NCBI GenBank assembly: GCA_017435565.1
Contig: JAFSEU010000008.1
Coordinates: 1 to 43,802, forward strand
DNA length: 43,802 nucleotides
Source of the DNA: Oscillospiraceae bacterium
GTDB lineage: Bacteria > Bacillota > Clostridia > Oscillospirales > Ruminococcaceae
Direction of reading: 5' to 3'
Shown here piece after piece: positions 34,356 to 43,584 of the stretch; position 1 is the stretch's first letter, and the number at the start of each line of letters is the position of its first letter. Under the pieces are notes generated by a model that was not told where the DNA came from, searched no databases, and saw only the letters and a program-made list of their open reading frames with translations. Made by a program: the position numbers and the translations under genes.

Positions 34356-35654
34356 TTATGATAAAACAGATAGCAGCAAAGCTTCGCCGTCATTATCTGT
34401 AATTTCAATTTTAACGCCAAGAGCGTTTTGAACATCTTGAGCAGTTAAATCATCAAGAAAAATTTCGCTTGAATCCTTAAACATCGAGCGTGAAAGCAAC
34501 AGTTTAGTGCCACTTTCAAGCTTGCCTTCAAGCTGATTTATAATATCTTTTGCAGTCAGCAAACCCGTAACGGTAATGCTGCGACCGAAAAAGTCATTTT
34601 CGATTTTGTATACAGTGCAGTCAAGCGTGCCAAAACGCTGCTTTGCCTTTTCAATCAGCATATTTATTGTATCAAAAGCCGCAGCGCCCGTTGCGATTGC
34701 CTTTTTCGAGGTGCTTACAGCATTTTCATCGCATTCATCCAGCGCCGCTTCAAACTCGCTGATAAGCAGCGAAAGCATACCCACGCCGTTTTCATACTGA
34801 GGAAATCCCTCATAATCGTCAACAGTGGGCAAATCCTTTTTTGCGATAAGATAAAACTCATCGGCGGCAAAAACAAGCCTTGTGCCGAATTTATCAAGCA
34901 TTTTTTGTTGATATTTTTCTATTCTTTCGATAACATCTTCAGCGCAATGCTTGTCAACAGGCGAAAGTGGCGTCAGATTATCCCTGTATTTTGTCATGCC
35001 AAGGGGCACGACGGCAATACTGTCAATATTAGGCATCAGGTCGCATAAATCAGAAAGTGTTCTGTCAAGTTCTTCACCATCGTTAAATTGCGGACAAAGA
35101 ACAATCTGGCAATTCATTTTAATGTTATTATCGCCGAGTTTTTTTAAATATTTCAATTTGTCGCCCGCAAAACGGTTGTTCATCATTTTGCAGCGAAGCT
35201 GCGGATTTGTTGTGTGGACGGAAATGTTCAGCGGCAGCTTCATTTTAATGATTCTGTCAATATCATCATCACTTAAATTTGTCAGCGTAACATAATTTCC
35301 GTGCAAAAAAGAAAGCCGTGAATCGTCATCTTTAAAATACAGAGTTTCGCGCATATCGGGGGGCATCTGGTCAATAAAGCAAAATATGCATTTGTTGCAA
35401 CAGGTCTGCTTCTTGTCCATCAAAAAGGTTTCAAACTCAAGCCCCAAATCTTCATATTCGTCCTTCTTGATTTTCTTTTCAATCCGCTTTGAATTCCGCT
35501 CAAGCGTTAAAACAAGCGAGGTTTCAGCGGCATAGAACATATAATCAAGCACATCGCTGATTTTGTTGCCGTTTATTGCAACAAGCTCATCGCCGCTTTT
35601 GATATGCGCCCTGTGAGCAGGCGATTTTTTTATAACGTTTGTAATATGTGCCAC
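34356..35654 (-). CDS. DUF512 radical-SAM-like protein with PDZ domain
   Basis: A 432-residue protein with an N-terminal PDZ-like segment (SPAHRAHIKSGDELVAINGN). A Cys cluster CX3CX2C at residues 85-92 follows, then the DUF512 C-terminal domain. The cluster and following sequence (IDQMPPDMRETLYFKDDD) indicate a 4Fe-4S radical-SAM-type core. The reaction is unknown; the gene is widely linked to der in Clostridia, which suggests a role tied to ribosomes or envelope synthesis. The GTG at 35654 is chosen because GAGG is eight bases upstream; the upstream extension is hydrophobic and lacks a ribosome site. Confidence 0.88.
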   Translation of the reverse strand: MAHITNVIKKSPAHRAHIKSGDELVAINGNKISDVLDYMFYAAETSLVLTLERNSKRIEKKIKKDEYEDLGLEFETFLMDKKQTCCNKCIFCFIDQMPPDMRETLYFKDDDSRLSFLHGNYVTLTNLSDDDIDRIIKMKLPLNISVHTTNPQLRCKMMNNRFAGDKLKYLKKLGDNNIKMNCQIVLCPQFNDGEELDRTLSDLCDLMPNIDSIAVVPLGMTKYRDNLTPLSPVDKHCAEDVIERIEKYQQKMLDKFGTRLVFAADEFYLIAKKDLPTVDDYEGFPQYENGVGMLSLLISEFEAALDECDENAVSTSKKAIATGAAAFDTINMLIEKAKQRFGTLDCTVYKIENDFFGRSITVTGLLTAKDIINQLEGKLESGTKLLLSRSMFKDSSEIFLDDLTAQDVQNALGVKIEITDNDGEALLLSVLS

Positions 35655-35689
35655 TTTATACCTCGAATTAAAAAGCTTAAAAAAAACGA

Positions 35690-35725
35690 GAAAACACAAG
35701 ACAGATTATTTCTGCCTTCTGTCTT
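35690..35725 (-). terminator. possible terminator or attenuator after rpmF
   Basis: AAGACAGA (35698-35705) pairs with TCTGTCTT (35718-35725). On the minus strand a TTTTCTCG and an eight-T run follow about 15 bases later. It may partially separate rpmF from the DUF512 gene. Confidence 0.5.
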
Positions 35726-35759
35726 CCCGTTTCCAACGAATCAGATTAAAAACGACTGA

Positions 35760-35942
35760 TTAGTCGTCCATCTTCTTAACCTCTACGCCCTTATAATAGC
35801 CGCAGACATTGCATACCTTGTGCGGTGCTGTAAGCTCGCCGCAGTTTGTGCATTTTGAGAAAGCAGGAGCATCAAGCTTCCATACATTGGAACGTCTCTT
35901 GTCTCTTCTTGCTTTAGAAACCTTATTCTTTGGTACAGCCAT
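35760..35942 (-). CDS. rpmF: 50S ribosomal protein L32
   Basis: A 60-residue protein starting MAVPKNKVSKARRDKRR, with a C4 zinc ribbon (CTNC...CNVC). The zinc-binding version is the standard form, in contrast to the cysteine-free paralogues some bacteria express under zinc limitation. AAAGGAGGTG gives a very strong ribosome site, and the ATG at 35942 is certain. It follows yceD by 41 bases. Confidence 0.99.
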   Translation of the reverse strand: MAVPKNKVSKARRDKRRSNVWKLDAPAFSKCTNCGELTAPHKVCNVCGYYKGVEVKKMDD

Positions 35943-35983
35943 TTCGTGCACCTCCTTTAAAATTTAGCAATAAAAAGTCAGCA

Positions 35984-36430
35984 TTATTCGCCGCATTCGC
36001 ATTTTGAATGATTAAGATTGCAGCCGCATTTTGTGCAAAGCCCAAGGCAATCCTCGCTGCAAAGCATCTTGCTCGGCAATTGCAGAAGCAAATCCGAAAG
36101 AGCAATTTCCGCAATATCGATGGTATCATTCTCAGCGACAATATATTCATCATTGTCGTTTTCGAGCGAGTGGACTACTGTATGCTCAAACTCATAAGAA
36201 TAATCACGGTCAAGCTCATCAAGACATCTGTCACATACGACTGTGAGTGTGAATCGTACGGTGAATTTCAGCGTAACAATCCCTGCGCGATTGAATAGAA
36301 ATCCGCATAAACAAATCGGCTTTGCAAACTTGAATCCCTTGAGAAAATCAAGCTCGGAAAGGGGAATCTGACATTCAAACTCCTTCTTTTCGCCGATAAT
36401 ATTAAAAAGCTGTTTAACGTTGATATTCAT
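35984..36430 (-). CDS. yceD: DUF177/YceD family protein
   Basis: A 148-residue member of the family known in plants and E. coli for promoting 23S rRNA accumulation. It is almost always encoded next to rpmF, as here. The core (RFTLTVVCDRCLDELD) is followed by an acidic segment. The C-terminal CxxxC...CxxCxC...CEC cluster probably binds zinc. It is the first gene behind a consensus promoter and probably heads the transcript through rpmF to der, plsY and gpsA. Confidence 0.93.
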   Translation of the reverse strand: MNINVKQLFNIIGEKKEFECQIPLSELDFLKGFKFAKPICLCGFLFNRAGIVTLKFTVRFTLTVVCDRCLDELDRDYSYEFEHTVVHSLENDNDEYIVAENDTIDIAEIALSDLLLQLPSKMLCSEDCLGLCTKCGCNLNHSKCECGE

Positions 36431-36470
36431 AGAAAATACCTCAATAAAGCGCTAATAAACCGCAAACATT

Positions 36471-36499
36471 ATTATACAAAGAATTTTAAGTCTTGTCAA
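36471..36499 (-). promoter_or_regulatory. promoter of the yceD-rpmF cluster
   Basis: On the minus strand TTGACA (36499-36494) and TATAAT (36476-36471) with a 17-bp spacer, about 45 bp before the yceD start. Confidence 0.9.
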
Positions 36500-36535
36500 G
36501 TGTTTAGCGCAACTTTTTGAAATTTTGGTGCATTT

Positions 36536-36567
36536 ATAAAAACGGAAGCCCGAAAAGGGCTCCCGTT
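36536..36567 (-). terminator. terminator after the P-loop gene
   Basis: Arms 36541-36551 and 36557-36567 pair, with one G-U in the minus-strand RNA, and TTTTT follows on that strand. It ends the pgi/P-loop unit upstream of yceD. Confidence 0.85.
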
Positions 36568-36612
36568 ATATCATATTTGATATGAGATATGTTGATTTTC
36601 AGCCAAAAGGCA

Positions 36613-37020
36613 TTACATCATATATTTTGTTACGCTTTCGGGCAGCTTTTCTGTATCTTCGGATACTGTGATTGTAACCGCAATATTCTCGCCGGAAAGA
36701 GCGTTGAGCTTATCAAGGAACTTAGCAAGCTCGTCATAATTTCTGCCGCCTATTTTAAGAATGCCGTCAACAAAAACATCTGTAATATCATAGTTGCCTG
36801 AAAGAATGCCTGCGATGAAGCCATAGCAGGTATCATAGCAATCAATGCTGTATTCGTCGGAAACGATAAGTCTTGCCTTGTGTGAAATATCATAGGTAAG
36901 ATTCATACCCTTTTCTACACAAATAACGCTGCCGCTTGAGGAAGTTGCTGCCTTGTTGATCATATCAACGAGAATCTTTGTCTTGCCTGAGCCTTTGTTT
37001 CCTGTAATAATCTTTACCAT
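36613..37020 (-). CDS. small P-loop protein of unknown function
   Basis: A 135-residue protein with a clear Walker A GNKGSGKT at residues 7-14 and a Walker B-like strand DVFVDGIL near residue 80. It is not long enough to hold a full AAA or ABC module and resembles short Firmicute proteins sometimes mis-annotated as PilT-like; the role is unknown. It starts 24 bases after pgi and shares its transcript. Confidence 0.75.
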   Translation of the reverse strand: MVKIITGNKGSGKTKILVDMINKAATSSSGSVICVEKGMNLTYDISHKARLIVSDEYSIDCYDTCYGFIAGILSGNYDITDVFVDGILKIGGRNYDELAKFLDKLNALSGENIAVTITVSEDTEKLPESVTKYMM

Positions 37021-37044
37021 AACTTTAGTCCTTTCTTTGTGTGG

Positions 37045-38382
<1,338 letters not shown>

Positions 38383-38477
38383 TTTGCAGTCCTCCGCAAT
38401 AGTATCTGATAAAACACCGAAGGGACTTTACTGTATTGGAAATATGTATAATCCTCTTGCAATGTTTATGTATCATT

Positions 38478-38506
38478 ATTATACAATATTGTGCAAAATT
38501 TATCAA
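38478..38506 (-). promoter_or_regulatory. promoter of pgi
   Basis: On the minus strand TTGATA (38506-38501) and TATAAT (38483-38478) with a 17-bp spacer, about 95 bp upstream of pgi. Confidence 0.85.
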
Positions 38507-38556
38507 GTGCCAATGCGAATTTTTTTATTTTTTACGAATCGCACAAATTTGGGCGA

Positions 38557-39720
38557 TTAATTTAGTAAAGTTTCCAAAAGCGAAATAAAGGCGGTTGCAA
38601 ACGATTCTTTATTTACGCTATATTCTGCGGTTATATCCAGCTCACATATCGGCACATCATCGGCATAAATCGCAAGAGTCCCCAGCTTTTGCCCTGTTTC
38701 GACGGGTGCGCTGACAAATTCAGGCAGAACGACCACGGCACTGATAAGCTCTTCGTCGGCATTCGGAATACATATCGGAGTGATGTCGGCATTGACCGAA
38801 ACGCTTTTCTGTACTCCGTGTTTTACCGAAACGTCGCCCAGCTTTGTTGCATCAATTAAGGGATATACGGTTTTGTATGCTGAAAAACCCGTTGAAATCA
38901 ACGATTTTGCAGATTTCAAACACTCGTCCTTGTCGGCAAAATTCAAACAAACGGCAACATAGCATTCGCCTTCGCGTCTGGCGGCAACGGCGGCGCAATG
39001 CTGTGAATTTTCGGTTTTTGAAGCCTTGATTCCGATGATTCCGCCAAGCGACTTGACAAGGTCATTGAAATTGACAAGCTCAGTCTGCCCTTCTCTTATA
39101 TAAGTAAGCCACGGTGTCATATAATCATATAAAAACTCATATTTTACGAGCTCGCAGCACAAAAGCGCAATGTCGTTTGCTGTTGAATACGAATTGTCGG
39201 CGTCAAGTCCCGTGCAGTTGGCAAAATGTGTGTTGTGCATTGAAAGTGCCCGTGCTTTTTCGTTCATCATTTCAACGAAGTTTTCCTCGCTTTGCGCAAT
39301 TCTTTCCGCCAGAGCAATTGCGGCGTCGTTTGCGTTGCCTGTCATCATAGACAAAAGCAAGTCGCCGACACTCATTTTTTCGCCTGCTGTCAGCCAGATG
39401 ACGGCACCGCCTGCACCTTGTGCATTTGCTGAAGCTGTGACAAGAGTTGCGGGCGTCAGCTCGCCACTTTCGATGCTTTCCGCAACAATGAGCGCTGTCA
39501 TTATTTTTGCGAGAGTACCACAGGGCATTTTTACATCGCCGTTTACCGATGAAAGAATTCTGCCGCTGTCAGCATTTGCCAGCGTGAGCGCGGTCTGCGC
39601 AGAGCTGTTTTCGACGCTTTCATCCGATGCGGATATAAATGATGTATCTGTCGCGGAATGAATACACATTATAAATATTGTTATGAACAGTACAAGTGTT
39701 CGTGATGCTTTTTTGAACAA
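38557..39720 (-). CDS. DacF-like D-Ala-D-Ala carboxypeptidase homologue with altered motifs
   Basis: A 387-residue exported protein (hydrophobic signal at about 8-22) with the S11 peptidase fold order and a C-terminal beta domain as in low-molecular-mass PBPs. The usual catalytic residues differ. The SxxK position reads TLAK (Thr69, Lys72), the SxN position reads NAN (129-131), and the KTG position reads KAS (232-234). It may be inactive, act through Thr, or belong to a divergent subfamily. The start is TTG at 39720 with AAAGGCGG upstream; a later ATG would cut the signal peptide. An HPr-like gene lies 79 bases upstream in the same direction. Confidence 0.85.
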   Translation of the reverse strand: MFKKASRTLVLFITIFIMCIHSATDTSFISASDESVENSSAQTALTLANADSGRILSSVNGDVKMPCGTLAKIMTALIVAESIESGELTPATLVTASANAQGAGGAVIWLTAGEKMSVGDLLLSMMTGNANDAAIALAERIAQSEENFVEMMNEKARALSMHNTHFANCTGLDADNSYSTANDIALLCCELVKYEFLYDYMTPWLTYIREGQTELVNFNDLVKSLGGIIGIKASKTENSQHCAAVAARREGECYVAVCLNFADKDECLKSAKSLISTGFSAYKTVYPLIDATKLGDVSVKHGVQKSVSVNADITPICIPNADEELISAVVVLPEFVSAPVETGQKLGTLAIYADDVPICELDITAEYSVNKESFATAFISLLETLLN

Positions 39721-39799
39721 AAAAATCCGCCTTTCGCAAATTGCTGTACCATTACAGCTTATGCAAAAAACGGAGATTTAATGTATTGTTATTAAAGAA

Positions 39800-40030
39800 T
39801 CAGTCAACGATGAACGGCTTCATTGTGGCAACAAAGTCATCACATTCATCAACGTGAGCCGTGAGCTTTATCGGCTTTTCAAGGTCAAGGCTGAAAATTC
39901 CCATAATTGACTTTCCATCAATTGAATAACGGCCTGAAGAAAGGTCAATGTCAAAATCGTATCTGTTTGCGGTTTCAACAAACTGTTTTACAGCGTGAAC
40001 GGAATTTATTGAAATATTGAATTCTATCAT
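39800..40030 (-). CDS. HPr-like phosphocarrier family protein
   Basis: A 76-residue HPr-fold protein. The Ser46 region is well kept (GKSIMGIFSLDL, Ser41 here). The site equivalent to GLHARPA reads SVHAVKQ: the His (His12) remains, but the Arg and Pro that make it a phosphate acceptor are gone. It is therefore more likely a regulatory HPr/Crh-type or structural protein than a sugar-PTS phosphocarrier. The ATG at 40030 has GGAGG nine bases upstream. It has a consensus promoter divergent from the ACT-domain gene. Confidence 0.85.
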   Translation of the reverse strand: MIEFNISINSVHAVKQFVETANRYDFDIDLSSGRYSIDGKSIMGIFSLDLEKPIKLTAHVDECDDFVATMKPFIVD

Positions 40031-40061
40031 CGGATTTATCCTCCACATATTATTTTTTCTG

Positions 40062-40090
40062 ATTATATCACCGCTTTTGCAAAATGTCAA
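40062..40090 (-). promoter_or_regulatory. promoter of the HPr-like gene
   Basis: On the minus strand TTGACA (40090-40085) and TATAAT (40067-40062): perfect hexamers with 17-bp spacing. Confidence 0.92.
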
Positions 40091-40117
40091 GAAAAATTGA
40101 AAACGCAAAATTTTCTC

Positions 40118-40146
40118 TTGACATAAGGAAAATCATGTGATATACT
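40118..40146 (+). promoter_or_regulatory. promoter of the ACT-domain gene and hom
   Basis: TTGACA (40118-40123), 17 bp, TATACT (40141-40146), about 40 bp before the start at 40188. Its -35 lies 27 bp from that of the divergent HPr-like promoter. Confidence 0.9.
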
Positions 40147-40187
40147 TGTTCTTGATTTGAGTACAGTTGTGCGCCGGGGGTGGACTT

Positions 40188-40628
40188 ATGAATGGCGATC
40201 AGCTCATTGTTGTGAAGATGAAAGCTCTTCCCGATATGATTCCCAAAACTCTCGAGGTGAAGAGGCTGCTTGCGCGGGGCGAGGAGAAGAACTCGGCTCA
40301 GGCGTGCAGGCGTGTGGGCATATCAAGAAGCGCGTACTATAAATACAGGGATTCGGTTTTTTCATATGAGGAAATGTTCTCACAGAAAATCGTGACGCTC
40401 TACTGTGTTCTGCAGGATGAGCCCGGGGTTCTTTCAAGGCTTCTTGCAAGCCTTCATGAGCAGAACGCAAACATTCTTACCGTAAATCAGAACATTCCTG
40501 TTGACGGTGCGGCGGCTGTTACGATATCGATGCGCCTTCGCACCGAGGTTGCCGATGCGATTGCAGTTGTTTCGAAGGTTCTCGAACTTTCGGGCGTTGC
40601 CGAAGCAAAGCTGCTTTCGGGCGAATGA
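40188..40628 (+). CDS. ACT-domain protein, UPF0735/PheB type
   Basis: A 146-residue protein with a short N-terminal helical region containing an HTH-like AQACRRVGISRSAYYKYRD. An ACT domain follows (about 70-140: LYCVLQDEPGVLSRLLASLHE, ILTVNQNIPVDGAAAVTISM). This is the layout of the UPF0735 family, often encoded next to hom. ACT domains sense amino acids; regulatory control of the threonine/homoserine branch is inferred from context. The ATG at 40188 follows a GGGGGTGG ribosome site. Confidence 0.9.
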   Translation: MNGDQLIVVKMKALPDMIPKTLEVKRLLARGEEKNSAQACRRVGISRSAYYKYRDSVFSYEEMFSQKIVTLYCVLQDEPGVLSRLLASLHEQNANILTVNQNIPVDGAAAVTISMRLRTEVADAIAVVSKVLELSGVAEAKLLSGE

Positions 40629-40688
40629 TTTCAGGCTATACTATATTATATATGTATATATTCAAATTATCAACGGAGGAATCAAAAA

Positions 40689-41846
40689 ATGATTAAAATG
40701 GCTGTAATGGGCTTTGGCGTTGTCGGTTCCGGCACGGTCGAGCTTTTTTATAAAAACAGACAGAAGATTGAGAAAAGTGCAGGAAGTGAGCTTGATATCA
40801 AATATATCCTTGATATCAGAAAGTTTCCCGACAGCCCTTTTGCCGATAAAATCATCGACAATGTAGATCTTATTGTAAATGATGACGAGGTAAAGGTTGT
40901 TGCTGAAACAATGGGCGGGGTTGAGCCTGCATATACATTTACAAAGAGGTGTCTTGAAAACGGCAAGAGCGTTGTTACATCAAATAAGGAGCTTGTCGCT
41001 GAAAAGGGTGCAGAGCTTCTGGAGCTTGCAAGGCAGAAGAATGTCAACTACTTCTTTGAAGCAAGCGTCGGCGGTGCAATTCCGATTATCCGTCCGCTTC
41101 ATAGATGCCTTGCCGCAAATGATATCACAGAGGTTTACGGAATTTTGAACGGCACAACAAACTTCATTCTCACAAGAATGTTTGAAGATGGTATGGCTTT
41201 TGAAGATGCGCTTGCACTTGCACAGAAGCTTGGTTATGCCGAAAAAGACCCTACTGCCGACGTCGAGGGTCATGATGCGTGCAGAAAAATCTGCATTCTT
41301 GCTTCTCTTGTGTTCGGCAAGCATGTTTACCCGAAATATGTTTCCGCAAAGGGCATTTCTTCAATATCCAAGGAAGATGTCGAGGCAGCAGCTGCTTTGG
41401 GCTGCCAGATTAAGCTTATCGGCTGTGTGAAGCGCCTTGAGGACGGAAAGATTATTCCTTTTGTTTCGCCTATGCTTGTGCCTGATTCAAACCCGATTTC
41501 GAGTGTCAGCGACGTGTTCAATGCGGTAACTGTAATTTCTGATGGCGCTGATCGTTCGATGTTCTATGGCAGGGGCGCAGGAAAGCTGCCTACGGCAAGT
41601 GCTGTTGTTGCTGATATGATTGAGGCCGCAAAGCACGACCGCACGGTGTTCTCACAGCATTGGGAGGATTCTGAAAACGGTGACTTTATTGCTGATTTCG
41701 ATGCTTACGAATGCAAAATGATGGTGAGAAGCAACGGCGGCGTTCAGGTTCTTGAAAGGGCCGTAATCGCAGAACACAATGAAACTGTTGAGGCTATGAA
41801 GGCTGACGGTGCAGAAATATATTCTGCAATTCCTGTTCTTGAATAA
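40689..41846 (+). CDS. hom: homoserine dehydrogenase
   Basis: A 385-residue NAD(P)H enzyme that reduces aspartate semialdehyde to homoserine. It has the Rossmann motif GFGVVGSG (8-15), the TSNKELVAEKG region, GILNGTTNFILTRM, and the catalytic KDPTADVEGHDACRK. It is somewhat short for the family: the usual C-terminal ACT domain of about 430-residue enzymes is missing or reduced, while a separate ACT protein is encoded 60 bases upstream. CGGAGGA precedes the ATG. Confidence 0.97.
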   Translation: MIKMAVMGFGVVGSGTVELFYKNRQKIEKSAGSELDIKYILDIRKFPDSPFADKIIDNVDLIVNDDEVKVVAETMGGVEPAYTFTKRCLENGKSVVTSNKELVAEKGAELLELARQKNVNYFFEASVGGAIPIIRPLHRCLAANDITEVYGILNGTTNFILTRMFEDGMAFEDALALAQKLGYAEKDPTADVEGHDACRKICILASLVFGKHVYPKYVSAKGISSISKEDVEAAAALGCQIKLIGCVKRLEDGKIIPFVSPMLVPDSNPISSVSDVFNAVTVISDGADRSMFYGRGAGKLPTASAVVADMIEAAKHDRTVFSQHWEDSENGDFIADFDAYECKMMVRSNGGVQVLERAVIAEHNETVEAMKADGAEIYSAIPVLE

Positions 41847-41859
41847 CAAGGAAAAAATT

Positions 41860-41898
41860 ACGCTCAGAGCGCAGAATTTGTGCTTTGAGCGTTTATTA
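41860..41898 (+). terminator. terminator after hom
   Basis: Arms 41860-41873 and 41879-41892 pair over 14 bp with three G-U pairs, followed by TTTATT. Confidence 0.8.
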
Positions 41899-41972
41899 TG
41901 GTCAAAAACCGGTGATAAAACCGATTTTTTTTGAGAAAAGCGTAGATTTTTATTTGACGTAATTTAATTTGC

Positions 41973-42001
41973 TTGCTAAATGATGATAATAGTGCTATAA
42001 T
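41973..42001 (+). promoter_or_regulatory. promoter of the transporter gene
   Basis: TTGCTA (41973-41978), 17 bp, TATAAT (41996-42001), about 85 bp before the start at 42086. Confidence 0.75.
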
Positions 42002-42085
42002 TTGCGTTGGCACAAAAGACAGATTTGCTTTACATATATTATAGTATATATCTGCAAAATATAATTTGAAAAGAGGTCGATATCA

Positions 42086-43315
42086 ATGGAACTGTTTAAC
42101 GGTGTTGTTTCAATTACGGGAATAACATTTCTGATGTTCTGTATCTTCGCTATCGCAGCTGTGGGCTATGCTTTGGGGCGCATAACCATAAAGGGTGTTT
42201 CGCTCGGAACGGCAGGCGTGTTTATCGCGGCGCTGGTGTTCGGCTGTCTGTTTTACGACAAGCTTGACGCTCAGCTTGTTGATTACAGTAAAAACGCATT
42301 GAAAATTGTTGAAAATATCGGACTTGTACTGTTTGTTTCGTCCGTAGGATTCATTGCGGGACCGACATTTTTCAGCAATATGAAGAAAAACTTCAAATCA
42401 TATGTAACACTCGGGCTTGTAATAATTATCGCAGGCGGACTTTCTGCAATCGGCTGTATATATCTCGGCAGAGCTCTGGGCGAAACGGATTATGATAAGT
42501 TCACAGCTATGATTGTCGGACTGCTTTCGGGTGCGCTTACATCGACCCCTGCGTTTTCTGCCGCAAAGGAAACGGTAGCTCCTCAGTATGAGGATATTGT
42601 TTCCGTCGGATATGGAATTGCATACATTTTCGGTGTAATCGGCGTAGTGCTGTTTATCCAACTTGTTCCGAAATTTGTCAGGGCCGATATGGCAAAGGAA
42701 CGCGAACTGCTTATAGCTTCCGCAAAGGCTGCAGAGAGAAAGCCTGCAAAGGGCAAGCTTATTGAGCTTGATTCATTCGGCTTTGCTCCGTTTGTGATTG
42801 CAGCACTTATCGGTATTTTTGTGGGTATGATTAAGATCCCCTTGACATCAAAAGGTCTTGACGGTACGGCGTTTTCTCTTACGACAACAGGCGGATGTCT
42901 TCTTGCGTCGCTTGTTTTCGGACATTTCGGCAGAGCAGGCAGAATCAGCCTTATGCCGCAGATGCAAACACTCAAGGTGTTCAGGGAACTTGGCCTGATG
43001 CTGTTTCTGATCGGCGCGGGAGTTTCGGGTGGCGCGAAGTTTGTCGAAAATTTCCAGGTGATATATTTCGTTTACGGCGTCATTATGACAATAGTTCCGA
43101 TGATTCTCGGCTATATCTTTGCAAGAAAGGTTCTAAAAATAAACTTGCTTAACAGCCTTGGCTCGATCACGGGCGGAATGACCAGCACGCCGGCACTCGG
43201 TACGCTTATCAATGCGTCAGGAACAGAGGCTGTTGCTGCAGCATATGCCGCAACATATCCGATTGCGCTGATATCGGTTGTTCTTGTTTCGCAGCTTCTT
43301 GTAATTCTGTTTTAA
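42086..43315 (+). CDS. AspT/YidE-type membrane transporter
   Basis: A 409-residue polytopic membrane protein with two copies of the Asp-Al_Ex half-domain. Each copy carries the signature GALTSTPAF (about residues 148-156) or GGMTSTPAL (about 361-369), with a 30-residue Lys/Arg-rich loop between the halves. Family members include the aspartate:alanine exchanger AspT and YidE/YbjL. The central TrkA-C domains of the long forms are absent, so this is a short version. The substrate cannot be read from sequence; an amino acid or organic anion is plausible. AGAGGTCG is the ribosome site. Confidence 0.9.
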   Translation: MELFNGVVSITGITFLMFCIFAIAAVGYALGRITIKGVSLGTAGVFIAALVFGCLFYDKLDAQLVDYSKNALKIVENIGLVLFVSSVGFIAGPTFFSNMKKNFKSYVTLGLVIIIAGGLSAIGCIYLGRALGETDYDKFTAMIVGLLSGALTSTPAFSAAKETVAPQYEDIVSVGYGIAYIFGVIGVVLFIQLVPKFVRADMAKERELLIASAKAAERKPAKGKLIELDSFGFAPFVIAALIGIFVGMIKIPLTSKGLDGTAFSLTTTGGCLLASLVFGHFGRAGRISLMPQMQTLKVFRELGLMLFLIGAGVSGGAKFVENFQVIYFVYGVIMTIVPMILGYIFARKVLKINLLNSLGSITGGMTSTPALGTLINASGTEAVAAAYAATYPIALISVVLVSQLLVILF

Positions 43316-43321
43316 TTATTG

Positions 43322-43356
43322 AAAACCGCTTCTGCAGTGTTGGCAGGGGCGGTTTT
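43322..43356 (+). terminator. terminator after the transporter gene
   Basis: Arms 43322-43335 and 43343-43356 pair over 14 bp; the stem ends in TTTT. Confidence 0.9.
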
Positions 43357-43424
43357 GTTATGCCTGTCACACTCTTTTGTTATAATTCAACAAAAAAACA
43401 AAAAATACGAGCATAAAGTTTGAG

Positions 43425-43453
43425 TTGACAAATCCGATTGTAGGTGATATAAT
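43425..43453 (+). promoter_or_regulatory. rRNA operon promoter P1
   Basis: TTGACA (43425-43430), 17 bp, TATAAT (43448-43453). The preceding 70 bases are A/T-rich, as in UP elements of rRNA promoters. Confidence 0.92.
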
Positions 43454-43555
43454 AATAAAGCTCTCTGATGAGGCGTAAGACGGTTGGTTCCGCAGAGGAT
43501 GCGGAGAGCAAAAAAACACAACAAAAATTTTTTTGAAAAAACTTCAAAAAAGGGG

Positions 43556-43584
43556 TTGACAAATAAGTTTGGTTGTGATATAAT
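43556..43584 (+). promoter_or_regulatory. rRNA operon promoter P2
   Basis: TTGACA (43556-43561), 17 bp, TATAAT (43579-43584). It repeats P1 closely (same GGTGATATAATAAT-type end) 131 bases downstream, the tandem arrangement usual for rRNA operons. An A/T-rich tract precedes it. Confidence 0.93.

Noticed and set aside
33011..34435. Longer Der protein starting at 34435
   Set aside because: The extra 34 codons lack a ribosome site and overlap the DUF512 gene; the ATG at 34333 has GGAGA and matches the normal Der N-terminus.
40629..40688. T-box or threonine leader in front of hom
   Set aside because: The gap is only 60 bases and lacks a T-box motif, terminator/antiterminator pair or Thr-rich leader peptide.
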